This document shows positions 56,600 to 64,000 of a stretch of 64,000 bases of DNA, piece after piece; the first letter of the stretch is position 1; each line of letters begins with the position of its first letter. The notes under the pieces were generated by a model. That model was not told the DNA's origin, made no database searches, and was given only the letters and a program-made list of their open reading frames with translations. Made by a program: the position numbers and the translations under genes. The stretch comes from Janthinobacterium sp. FW305-129 (lineage in GTDB: Bacteria > Pseudomonadota > Gammaproteobacteria > Burkholderiales > Burkholderiaceae_D), in contig NZ_JACYMM010000013.1 of the NCBI RefSeq assembly GCF_020858115.1, positions 122,844-186,843 on the forward strand. The letters run 5' to 3'.

Positions 56600-58210
56600 A
56601 TGCATTCTAAAATCCTCATTCTCGATTTCGGTTCCCAAGTCACCCAGTTGATCGCCCGCCGCGTGCGCGACTCCGGCGTGTTTTCCGAAGTCTTCCCGTA
56701 TGACGTCAGCGACGAATTCGTGCGCAACTATGGCGCCGCCGGCGTGATCCTGTCGGGCAGCCACAATTCCACGCTGGACGGCGACTCGCCGCGCGCACCG
56801 CAAGCCGTGTTCGAGCTGGGCGTGCCCGTGCTGGGCATCTGCTACGGCATGCAAACCATGGCGGCCCAGCTGGGCGGCAAGGTGGAAAACGGCCTGGTGC
56901 GCGAATTCGGCTACGCCGAAGTGCGCGCCCGCAGCCATACCAAGTTGCTCAACGGCATCGCCGACTTCGTCACCGACGAAGGCCACGGCATGCTGAAAGT
57001 ATGGATGAGCCACGGCGATAAAGTGCTGGAAATGCCGCCGGGCTTCAAACTGATGGGCAACACCCCGAGCTGCCCGATTGCCGCCATGGCTGACGAAGAG
57101 CGCCAGTTCTACGGTGTGCAATTCCACCCGGAAGTAACGCACACGGTGCAGGGCAAGGCCATGATCGGCCGCTTCGTGCATGAAATCTGCGGCTGCAAAT
57201 CGGACTGGAACATGCCCGACTACATCAGTGAAGCGGTGGAAAAGATCCGCGCGCAGGTCGGTACCGATGACGTCATCCTGGGCCTGTCCGGCGGCGTCGA
57301 TTCCTCCGTGGCCGCTGCCCTGATCCACCGCGCCATCGGCGACCAGCTGACCTGTGTGTTTGTCGACCACGGCCTGCTGCGTCTGGACGAAGGCAAGATG
57401 GTGATGGACATGTTCGCCAAGAACCTGGGCGTGAAAGTCATCCGCGTCGATGCGGAAGACCAGTTCATGGGCCACCTGGCCGGCGTCACCGATCCTGAGC
57501 AGAAGCGCAAGATCATCGGCCGCGAATTCGTCGAAGTCTTCCAGGTTGAATCGGGCAAGCTGGTCAACGCCAAATGGCTGGCGCAAGGCACGATTTACCC
57601 GGACGTCATCGAATCGGCCGGCAAAGGCAAGAAGGGCCAGACCATCAAGAGCCACCACAATGTGGGCGGCTTGCCGGATACCATGAAGCTCAAGTTGCTG
57701 GAACCTTTGCGCGAACTGTTCAAGGACGAAGTGCGCAAACTGGGCGTGGCCCTGGGCTTGCCGCATGACATGGTCTACCGCCACCCGTTCCCGGGCCCGG
57801 GCCTGGGCGTGCGCATCCTCGGCGAAGTCAAGAAGGACTACGCCGACCTGCTGCGCCGCGCCGACGCCATCTTCATCGAAGAACTGCGCAACACGCCGTA
57901 TGAACCAGTCGTGGTTCCTGGTTTCGACCAGGATAGCGTGCCGACCAACTGGTACGAAGCGACGAGCCAGGCTTTCGCCGTGTTCCTGCCCGTCAAATCG
58001 GTGGGCGTGATGGGCGACGGCCGCACCTACGAATACGTGGTGGCCCTGCGCGCCGTGCAGACGCAAGACTTCATGACGGCCCACTGGGCACACCTGCCGC
58101 ACAGTCTGCTGGGCAAGGTGTCGAACCGCATCATCAACGAAGTGCGCGGCATCAACCGCGTCGTCTACGATATCTCGGGCAAGCCGCCGGCGACCATCGA
58201 GTGGGAATAA
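56600..58210 (+). CDS. guaA: GMP synthase (glutamine-hydrolysing)
   Basis: A 536-residue two-domain enzyme converting XMP to GMP. The N-terminal glutaminase has the nucleophile in [17 protein letters not shown] and the His/Glu pair in QFHPEVTHT; the ATP pyrophosphatase P-loop is [15 protein letters not shown]; the C-terminal dimerisation domain ends [11 protein letters not shown] prefer the ATG at 56600 ([13 protein letters not shown]); an ATG at 56576 would add eight residues. A terminator follows at 58255. Confidence 0.98.
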   Translation: MHSKILILDFGSQVTQLIARRVRDSGVFSEVFPYDVSDEFVRNYGAAGVILSGSHNSTLDGDSPRAPQAVFELGVPVLGICYGMQTMAAQLGGKVENGLVREFGYAEVRARSHTKLLNGIADFVTDEGHGMLKVWMSHGDKVLEMPPGFKLMGNTPSCPIAAMADEERQFYGVQFHPEVTHTVQGKAMIGRFVHEICGCKSDWNMPDYISEAVEKIRAQVGTDDVILGLSGGVDSSVAAALIHRAIGDQLTCVFVDHGLLRLDEGKMVMDMFAKNLGVKVIRVDAEDQFMGHLAGVTDPEQKRKIIGREFVEVFQVESGKLVNAKWLAQGTIYPDVIESAGKGKKGQTIKSHHNVGGLPDTMKLKLLEPLRELFKDEVRKLGVALGLPHDMVYRHPFPGPGLGVRILGEVKKDYADLLRRADAIFIEELRNTPYEPVVVPGFDQDSVPTNWYEATSQAFAVFLPVKSVGVMGDGRTYEYVVALRAVQTQDFMTAHWAHLPHSLLGKVSNRIINEVRGINRVVYDISGKPPATIEWE

Positions 58211-58254
58211 ATTTCCCTTTGGAAATTTTGCATGTCGAAATGACTGAGTAAGCG

Positions 58255-58280
58255 AAAGCCCTGTTTTTACAGGGCTTTTT
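58255..58280 (+). terminator. Intrinsic terminator of guaBA
   Basis: AAAGCCCTG (58255-58263) pairs with CAGGGCTTT (58270-58278), followed by T. A second small stem, AAATTTCC-CTTT-GGAAATTT, starts at 58209 at the stop codon. Confidence 0.9.
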
Positions 58281-58408
58281 TTATGGCACCTGTTGTGGAT
58301 GCGATTATCTGATTTCTTGCCATGACGCGGTAAGCTTGTTTACTAGTGGTAATTCGATAGTTAAAAGGCAGTTAGCAAAGAGGAAAAGTTCTCAAGAAAT
58401 AAATATAG

Positions 58409-58437
58409 TTGCCATATAGAAATAGTTATTTTATAAT
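58409..58437 (+). promoter_or_regulatory. Strong sigma-70 promoter of the two-partner secretion locus
   Basis: TTGCCA (58409-58414), a 17-base spacer and a perfect TATAAT (58432-58437), in an AT-rich stretch 31 bases before the tpsB start codon. The palindrome TTACGTAA (58442-58449) lies at the predicted start site and could be an operator. AT-rich upstream DNA makes it a plausible H-NS target. Confidence 0.75.
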
Positions 58438-58468
58438 TTCCTTACGTAAATAATTATTTGAGGCAACT

Positions 58469-60241
58469 ATGCACCTGCGCTTGACGCCATGGTGCGGTGT
58501 ATTTTTGTTTAGCAGCACCTTGTGTGCCGCCGTGTCCGCGCAGACCCGTCCCGAAATCGCGCCGCCCCTTCCCACTACGCCTGGCCTCGGCCAGCGCGAC
58601 GATGCCAGCCAAGAATTGATACGCCAGCAAGAACGCGAGCGCCTCCTGCGCCAGCAGCAGGAACGCACGCCCGACGTGCGCCTGCTTGAGGCGCCCGCGG
58701 CCGCCTCCGCCAACCGCCTGCCCGCAGGCGAATCGCCGTGCTTTACCATCGATCATCTGCAATTGCGGGGCGAGGACGCCGCCCAGTTCCAGTGGGCGCT
58801 GGCCGCCGCCGCGCGTGACGACCTGGGAGCGCCGGATTCGCCGCTGGGGCGCTGCCTGGGCACGCAGGCCATCAATGTGCTGATGGGGCGGCTGCAGAAC
58901 GCCATCATCGCGCGCGGCTATGTCACGACGCGCGTGCTGGCCGAACCGCAGGATTTGAGCAAGGGGACGCTGGCCTTGAGCGTGATACCGGGGCGCATCC
59001 GCCAGATCGGCTTTGCACCGGGTACCAATCCCCGCGCCACCTGGTGGAATGCCGTGCCGGCGCGCCCGGGCGACTTGCTCAATGTGCGCGATACGGAGCA
59101 GGCGCTGGAAAACTTCAAGCGCGTGCCGACGGCCGAGGCCGATATCCAGATCATGCCGGCCGAGGGCGGCAATGCGAAACCGGGCGAGAGCGACCTGCAG
59201 ATCCAGTGGAAGCAGGGCTTGCCATTCCGCCTGGCGCTGGGCCTCGACGATGGCGGTTCGCGCTCGACCGGCAAACTGCAGGGCAGCGTGACCCTGTCGT
59301 ATGACCACTGGCTGACCCTGAACGACCTGTTTTACCTGAGCCTGTACCAGAACGTCGACGGCAACCGCAACGGTCCGCGCGGCACGGGCGGCATGGTGGC
59401 CCACTATTCGATTCCCTACGCCTACTGGCTGCTGGCCTTTACGGTCAGCGACAGCCATTACCACCAGTCCGTGGCCGGCATCAGCCAGGACTACAACTAC
59501 AGCGGCGCCAGCCAGAATCGCGAAGTCAAGTTGTCGCGCCTGGTGTACCGCGACGCGTCGCGCAAGACGACGCTGTCCCTGCGCGGCTGGCAGCGCGCCG
59601 CGCAAAACTTCATCGACGACACGGAAGTGGAAGTGCAGCGCCGCCGCATGGCCGGCTGGGAACTGGGCCTTGGCCACCGTGAATTCATGGGACAGGCCAC
59701 CCTGGACCTGAACCTGCAATACCGGCGCGGCACGGGCGCGATGGATGCATTGGCCGCGCCCGAGGAAGCGTTTGGCGAAGGCACGTCGCGTTTCAAGCTC
59801 ATCCTGGCCGACGCGGCCCTGTCGGCACCGTTCACGCTGGCCGGCCAGCCGCTGCGCTACGCGGGCAGCTGGCGCACGCAGCACAATCGCACGCCGCTGG
59901 TGCCGCAAGACCGCTTCGCCATCGGCGGGCGCTACACGGTGCGCGGCTATGACGGCGAAAGCAGCCTCTCGGCCGAACGGGGCTGGCTGCTGCGCAACGA
60001 AGTCGGCGTGCCGCTGGGCAACAGCGGCCAGGAAGCGTATGCGGGCCTGGACCATGGCGAAGTATCGGGACCGTCCGCCGAATGGCTGATCGCGCGCCGC
60101 CTGACGGGCGGCTTCGTCGGCTTGCGCGGCCAGTGGCTGGGGGTGCAGTACGACGCCTTTGTCGGCTGGCCCGTGCGCAAACCTGAGCTGTTTCGCACGG
60201 CCAGCCATACGGCCGGCTTCAGCCTGAACGCCAGTTACTGA
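58469..60241 (+). CDS. TpsB two-partner secretion transporter (ShlB/FhaC/HecB family)
   Basis: A 590-residue outer-membrane transporter exporting the exoprotein encoded next. A signal peptide (WCGVFLFSSTLCAAVSAQ) is followed by a Gln/Arg/Glu-rich helix (RQQERERLLRQQQER) that plugs the pore in FhaC, two POTRA domains (about 90-245; PCFTIDHLQLRG opens the first) and a 16-strand barrel with the loop 6 motif VRGYDG near residue 492. The chain ends in SLNASY, an aromatic barrel end. The exoprotein gene starts 70 bases later. Confidence 0.93.
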   Translation: MHLRLTPWCGVFLFSSTLCAAVSAQTRPEIAPPLPTTPGLGQRDDASQELIRQQERERLLRQQQERTPDVRLLEAPAAASANRLPAGESPCFTIDHLQLRGEDAAQFQWALAAAARDDLGAPDSPLGRCLGTQAINVLMGRLQNAIIARGYVTTRVLAEPQDLSKGTLALSVIPGRIRQIGFAPGTNPRATWWNAVPARPGDLLNVRDTEQALENFKRVPTAEADIQIMPAEGGNAKPGESDLQIQWKQGLPFRLALGLDDGGSRSTGKLQGSVTLSYDHWLTLNDLFYLSLYQNVDGNRNGPRGTGGMVAHYSIPYAYWLLAFTVSDSHYHQSVAGISQDYNYSGASQNREVKLSRLVYRDASRKTTLSLRGWQRAAQNFIDDTEVEVQRRRMAGWELGLGHREFMGQATLDLNLQYRRGTGAMDALAAPEEAFGEGTSRFKLILADAALSAPFTLAGQPLRYAGSWRTQHNRTPLVPQDRFAIGGRYTVRGYDGESSLSAERGWLLRNEVGVPLGNSGQEAYAGLDHGEVSGPSAEWLIARRLTGGFVGLRGQWLGVQYDAFVGWPVRKPELFRTASHTAGFSLNASY

Positions 60242-60311
60242 GACTGAGACGCCGCAACCAGCCAGCGTTCTCCCCCTTGATCGCATCATTTAATTGTCAT
60301 TAGGACATTTC

Positions 60312-63300
60312 ATGAACAAGAACCTGTACCGCATCATCTTCAATAAACGCCGTGGCCAATTGATGGTCGTCGCTGAAAATGCTTCCTCGCAAGGCAAGGC
60401 TGCCAAGGGGGAGGGGGGCCTGGACAGCGGCGTATTTGAGGGCGATGGCGGTGGCGGGATCAATGGCAAGTTGCGGCCGCTGGCCTTGGCGATATTTGGC
60501 GCGCTGGGCATGGTGAGCTTTGTGGCGGGACCGGCCATGGGGCAGATTGTGGCCGACCCAAACGCGCCGGGCCGCCAGCGTCCGACCGTGGTGCAGAGCG
60601 CCAATGGTGTGACACAGGTGAATATCCAGACGCCGAGCGCGGCCGGCGTGTCGCGCAATACCTACAGCCAGTTCGACGTGACGGCGAATGGCGCCATCCT
60701 CAACAACAGCCGCGGCAACGTGCAGACGCAGACGGGCGGCTGGGTGCAGGGCAATCCATGGCTGGCGGGCGGCAGCGCGCGCGTGATCCTCAACGAAGTC
60801 AATTCGGCCAACCCGAGCCAGTTGCGCGGCTATGTCGAGGTGGCGGGCCAGCGGGCCGAGGTCGTCATCGCCAATCCGGCCGGCGTGGCCGTCGACGGCG
60901 GCGGTTTTATTAACGCCAGTCGGGTCACACTGACGACGGGCACGCCTATCCTCAACGGCGGTAACCTGGATGGCTACATGGTGCAGCGCGGGGTGGTCAG
61001 CATCAACGGACGGGGCCTCGACACGTCGCTGAGCGACTACACGGCGATCCTGGCGCGCGCCGCGCAGATCAATGGCGGCATCTGGGCGCAGGAATTGAAA
61101 GTGGTGACGGGAACTAACCAGATCGATGCGGCGCATGGCGTGGGCGCTGGCGTCGCCGCTGCGGGCTCCGTCCCAGCCTACGCACTGGACGTGGCGCAGC
61201 TGGGCGGCATGTATGCGGGCAAGATCACCCTGATCGGTACGGAAGCGGGCCTGGGCGTGCGCAACGCGGGCGTTTTGGCGGCCACGGCCGGCAACCTGGT
61301 GCTGCAATCGAATGGCTGGCTGAGCAATAGCGGCAATATCCAGTCTGCCGGCGCCGGCAGCCAGACAAGCATTGCCGTCGCGGGCGACGTGGCCAACAGC
61401 GGCACCGTGTATGCGGGCGGCGACAGCCAGGTGCAGGCCCAGGGCAATATCGCCAACAGCGGCGTGATCGCGGCCCAGGGCAATGCCAGCGTGCAAGCCA
61501 CGGGCGCGGCAGCGCGCATCGATGCCACTGCTGGCTCGGTGCTGGCGGCTGGCTTGAATCTGGATAATACCTTGGCCGCCAGCGGCAAGCTGAACGTTTC
61601 TGCTGGCGATACCATTGCCGTGCATGGCACGGCCGTGGCAGGCGGAGACAGCAGCCTGGCGGCGCGCCAGCTGGACATTACTGGGGCGCAAGTGTCGGGC
61701 GGCAACGTCAGCCTGGGCGCCAGCGCCGGCGACCTTGACGCCAGCCGCGCGCAGGTCAGTGCCCGCGACCGCCTGCAGCTGGACGCGGCGCGCACCGTGC
61801 GCAGCGATGCGGCGCAGCTGACGGGCCAACAACTGGGCGTGCAGGCGCATGACCTGTCGAACGTGGACGGCCAGATTATGCAACTGGGCGCCGGCGACCT
61901 GGCGATTCAATTGCCTGGAAGCCTGGACAACACGCGCGGCGTCATTGCCACGAATAGCCAGGCCTTGCGCCTGCAGGCAGGCAGCCTGAGCAATCAGGAC
62001 GGAACCATCCAGCATGCGGGCACGGGCGCGCTGGAGATCGGCGCGGCGCAGATCAACTTGCAGCGCGGCAGCATCGTCAGCAATGGCGCCATGGCGCTGA
62101 GCGGCGAACACATCGACCATCGCGATGCCCGCACGGTGGCGGGGCAGCTCAACATCGACGCCGGGACCCTGGACAACCGGGGCGGTAGCCTGGCACAAAG
62201 CGGCCAGGGCACGACCGGCGTGCAGGTGCGCGGCGGACTGGACAACCGCGGCGGCGCGCTGGAGAGCAATGGCGCGTTGACTGTGCAGGCAAGCAATGTG
62301 CACAACCAGAAGGGGCGCATCGTCGCCAGCGGCGATCTGGCGCTGTCGACAGGCGCGCTGGACAACACCGAAGCGACCCTGGCGGCGGGCCGTACACTGC
62401 GCCTGGACAGTGGCGACATCGACAATACGCGCGGACAGATCCAGACGGTAGCGGGTGATGCGGCCTTGACGGTCGCAAAGCTGAACAATACGGCCGGCAG
62501 CGTGTTTGCCGGTGGCAACCTTGCCACCCGGGCCAGCGAAGTGCTCAACAGCGGCAACCTGTATGCGGCCGGCAGCCAGGCGCTGCAGGTGAGTGGCGCC
62601 GTCAGCAACAGCGGCGTCATCGCCGCCCAGGGCGACAACCGCATCGATGCCAGCCGCATCGACAGCACGGCCGGCAGCCTGCTGGGTGCCGGCATCCGCG
62701 CCGACGGCAGCCTGGCCGGCAGCGGCCAGCTGCAGCTGACGGCTGCGCAAGCGATCAGTGCGCATGGCCAAAACCTGGCCGCCGGCAAGACCAGCCTGCA
62801 CGCTGCCAGCATCGACCTGAGCGGCAGCCAGACGGGCGGCGCGGCTATCGCGCTGAACGCCAGCGCCGGCAACGTCGTCACCGACAAAGCGCTGGTGACG
62901 ACCACGGGCCTGCTGTCCGTGGCGGCAGCAGCCAGCGGCCAGGCTTTGTCCAACGTGCGCGGCACGCTGAGCGCCGGCCAGTTGGATATCCAGACGGGAT
63001 CGCTCGACAACCGCAGCGGCACCATCATCCAGACGGGCAGTGGCGACACGGCATTGCAAGGCAGCACCCTGGACAACACGGGCGGGCGCATCGCCGTCAA
63101 CAGCGCCAACTTGACAGTGCTTGCGGATAAGGTGACTAACCGCGACGGCAGCATCGAGCACGCGGGCACGGGCCGCCTGAACATCGACGCGGTGCGCTTC
63201 GATGACGAACGGGGCAAGGTGACGGGCAATGGTTTAGTTGATATCCAGGCGGAAACGGTCGATCACCGTCATGCCGTCACGTCGGGGCAGCAAGTCACCG

Positions 63301-64000
63301 TGCAAGCTGGCCAGCTGGACAACAGCGACGGTACCCTGCAGCAGACGGGGCCAGGACAGATGCGCGTGGACGTGGCGCAGACCCTGGACAATACCCGCGG
63401 CAGCATCGCCGGCAATGGCAGCCTGCAACTGCAGGCGGGTGTGCTGGACAATAGCAAGGGCCGCATCACGTCCGCTGCCTCGGCGGATATCGCCAGCAAG
63501 GGTGCGCTGAAGAATACGGACGGCGTGATGGCTGCGACCACTGATTTGAAGGTCGGCGGTATCGCACTGGACAACACGCGCGGCGTGTTACAGGCGGACA
63601 CTTTGCGTCTGGATGCGGCGGCCTTGCTGAACCAGCAGGGGACGGTGAGCGCCGGTTCGGACCTGACGGCGCGGATCAGCGCAGACTTGAGCAATACCGG
63701 CTTGCTGTATGCGGGCCGCAACCAGCAACTGACGGTGGGGGGATTGCTGAACAACAGCGGTTCCATCGCCTCCGTTGGCAACACCAATATTTCCGCTAGT
63801 AAAGTGACCAGCAGCGGCTTGCTGGGTGCCGGGGTGAAAGCGGACGGCAGCCTGGGTATGGCGGGCGATCTGACCATCAATAGCGATGGCGTGCTGCAAG
63901 CGAGCGGGCAGAACCTGGCGGCGGGCAGCGCGGTGTTGACGGGGGACAATGTGGACCTGTCGGGTAGCCAGACAGGTGCGGCGCACATCGCCATCACGGC
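60312..64000 (+). CDS. Giant filamentous-haemagglutinin / CdiA-type exoprotein (TpsA), 3' truncated by window edge
   Basis: 1,229 codons are open to the window end with no stop. The N-terminus is an extended signal peptide (ESPR): NKNLYRIIFNKRRGQLMVVA, then a Gly-rich linker and the hydrophobic core LALAIFGALGMVSFVAG. The TPS secretion domain (about 78-225) has the conserved NPWL and IANPAGV motifs (NPxL and NPxG type). From about residue 225 on it is beta-helix repeats (LDNxxGxIxxxG, LxAxxxxLxNxG), with a 382-384-residue super-repeat. It is secreted by the adjacent TpsB. Whether it is an adhesin or a contact-dependent inhibition toxin depends on the C-terminus, which is outside the window. 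Confidence 0.93.
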   Translation, partial: MNKNLYRIIFNKRRGQLMVVAENASSQGKAAKGEGGLDSGVFEGDGGGGINGKLRPLALAIFGALGMVSFVAGPAMGQIVADPNAPGRQRPTVVQSANGVTQVNIQTPSAAGVSRNTYSQFDVTANGAILNNSRGNVQTQTGGWVQGNPWLAGGSARVILNEVNSANPSQLRGYVEVAGQRAEVVIANPAGVAVDGGGFINASRVTLTTGTPILNGGNLDGYMVQRGVVSINGRGLDTSLSDYTAILARAAQINGGIWAQELKVVTGTNQIDAAHGVGAGVAAAGSVPAYALDVAQLGGMYAGKITLIGTEAGLGVRNAGVLAATAGNLVLQSNGWLSNSGNIQSAGAGSQTSIAVAGDVANSGTVYAGGDSQVQAQGNIANSGVIAAQGNASVQATGAAARIDATAGSVLAAGLNLDNTLAASGKLNVSAGDTIAVHGTAVAGGDSSLAARQLDITGAQVSGGNVSLGASAGDLDASRAQVSARDRLQLDAARTVRSDAAQLTGQQLGVQAHDLSNVDGQIMQLGAGDLAIQLPGSLDNTRGVIATNSQALRLQAGSLSNQDGTIQHAGTGALEIGAAQINLQRGSIVSNGAMALSGEHIDHRDARTVAGQLNIDAGTLDNRGGSLAQSGQGTTGVQVRGGLDNRGGALESNGALTVQASNVHNQKGRIVASGDLALSTGALDNTEATLAAGRTLRLDSGDIDNTRGQIQTVAGDAALTVAKLNNTAGSVFAGGNLATRASEVLNSGNLYAAGSQALQVSGAVSNSGVIAAQGDNRIDASRIDSTAGSLLGAGIRADGSLAGSGQLQLTAAQAISAHGQNLAAGKTSLHAASIDLSGSQTGGAAIALNASAGNVVTDKALVTTTGLLSVAAAASGQALSNVRGTLSAGQLDIQTGSLDNRSGTIIQTGSGDTALQGSTLDNTGGRIAVNSANLTVLADKVTNRDGSIEHAGTGRLNIDAVRFDDERGKVTGNGLVDIQAETVDHRHAVTSGQQVTVQAGQLDNSDGTLQQTGPGQMRVDVAQTLDNTRGSIAGNGSLQLQAGVLDNSKGRITSAASADIASKGALKNTDGVMAATTDLKVGGIALDNTRGVLQADTLRLDAAALLNQQGTVSAGSDLTARISADLSNTGLLYAGRNQQLTVGGLLNNSGSIASVGNTNISASKVTSSGLLGAGVKADGSLGMAGDLTINSDGVLQASGQNLAAGSAVLTGDNVDLSGSQTGAAHIAIT
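61395..64000 (+). repeat. Super-repeat of about 1.15 kb inside the TpsA gene
   Basis: The module N-S/T-G-x-x-YAG begins at 61395, 62547 and 63693, spacings of 384 and 382 codons. Between units other landmarks recur at exactly 382 codons, e.g. NQDGTIQHAGTGAL at 61992 and NRDGSIEHAGTGRL at 63138, and the LLGAG-DGSL and DLSGSQTG motifs. The units are diverged at the DNA level, so this is an old duplication. Confidence 0.85.

Noticed and set aside
60300..63161. Minus-strand open frames (953, 411 and others) opposite the TpsA gene
   Set aside because: The plus-strand frame with ESPR, TPS domain and repeats is the real gene; it is open to the window end. The antisense frames are repetitive Ala/Arg/Gln sequence.
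61395..64000. Repeated segments considered as tandem DNA repeats or a CRISPR-like array
   Set aside because: Units are about 1.15 kb, diverged, in frame and encode beta-helix repeats; they are protein-level repeats of one gene.

Overview
The window is a high-GC stretch of chromosome that reads as Betaproteobacteria, order Burkholderiales, most likely Oxalobacteraceae (Janthinobacterium/Massilia type). This is inferred from gene order and protein character (gcvTHP behind a tandem glycine riboswitch, the rpsB-to-rnhB block, divergent ppsR/ppsA, smpB/ratA/rnfH/guaBA); no database was searched. Nearly all of it is dense housekeeping DNA. I see no rRNA, tRNA, CRISPR array, insertion sequence or prophage.

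Layout. 1-8.8 kb: 3' part of a chemoreceptor gene, an RNase HI-like gene, a small membrane protein, an MgtA-type Mg2+ P-type ATPase, two genes of unknown function (one weakly Imm26-like), and a Bcr/CflA-type MFS efflux gene followed by its likely TetR regulator, with a perfect palindromic operator in the promoter. 8.6-14.6 kb: a tiny membrane protein, the glycine-cleavage operon gcvT-gcvH-gcvP on the minus strand behind a consensus promoter and tandem glycine riboswitch, and a divergent ClpP-like protease gene. 14.8-24.1 kb: PAP2-like protein, smc, zipA, ligA, galU, def. 24.3-29.4 kb (minus): YcgR-type c-di-GMP effector, RluF-like pseudouridine synthase, glnD, map.

29.6-46.6 kb (plus) is a long translation, isoprenoid, envelope and lipid A block: rpsB, tsf, pyrH, frr, uppS, cdsA, dxr, rseP, bamA, skp, lpxD, fabZ, lpxA, lpxB, rnhB, a SpoU methyltransferase and a PLP enzyme. 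46.7-50.1 kb holds divergent ppsR/ppsA; then dps, an NfeD/stomatin pair, an H-NS-family gene in an AT-richer gap, smpB diverging from ratA-rnfH, and guaB-guaA. The right end (58.4 kb onward) is a two-partner secretion locus: a strong promoter, the TpsB outer-membrane transporter, and the first 1,229 codons of a giant filamentous-haemagglutinin/CdiA-type exoprotein that runs off the window.

The least explained structure is two families of intergenic inverted-repeat elements. Family A has three copies (after def, pyrH and guaB) whose terminal arms differ in sequence but keep pairing, including a conserved bulged G. Family B has two copies, at the stop codons of gcvP and of the PLP enzyme. Each family has a full form of about 100-120 bp with an inner hairpin capped by GTAC-N4/5-GTAC and a short form from which that inner part has been removed. 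Other points of interest are an apparent duplicated HhH module in LigA, a possible promoter-to-terminator small RNA after dps, and a 382-384-residue super-repeat in the TpsA protein.
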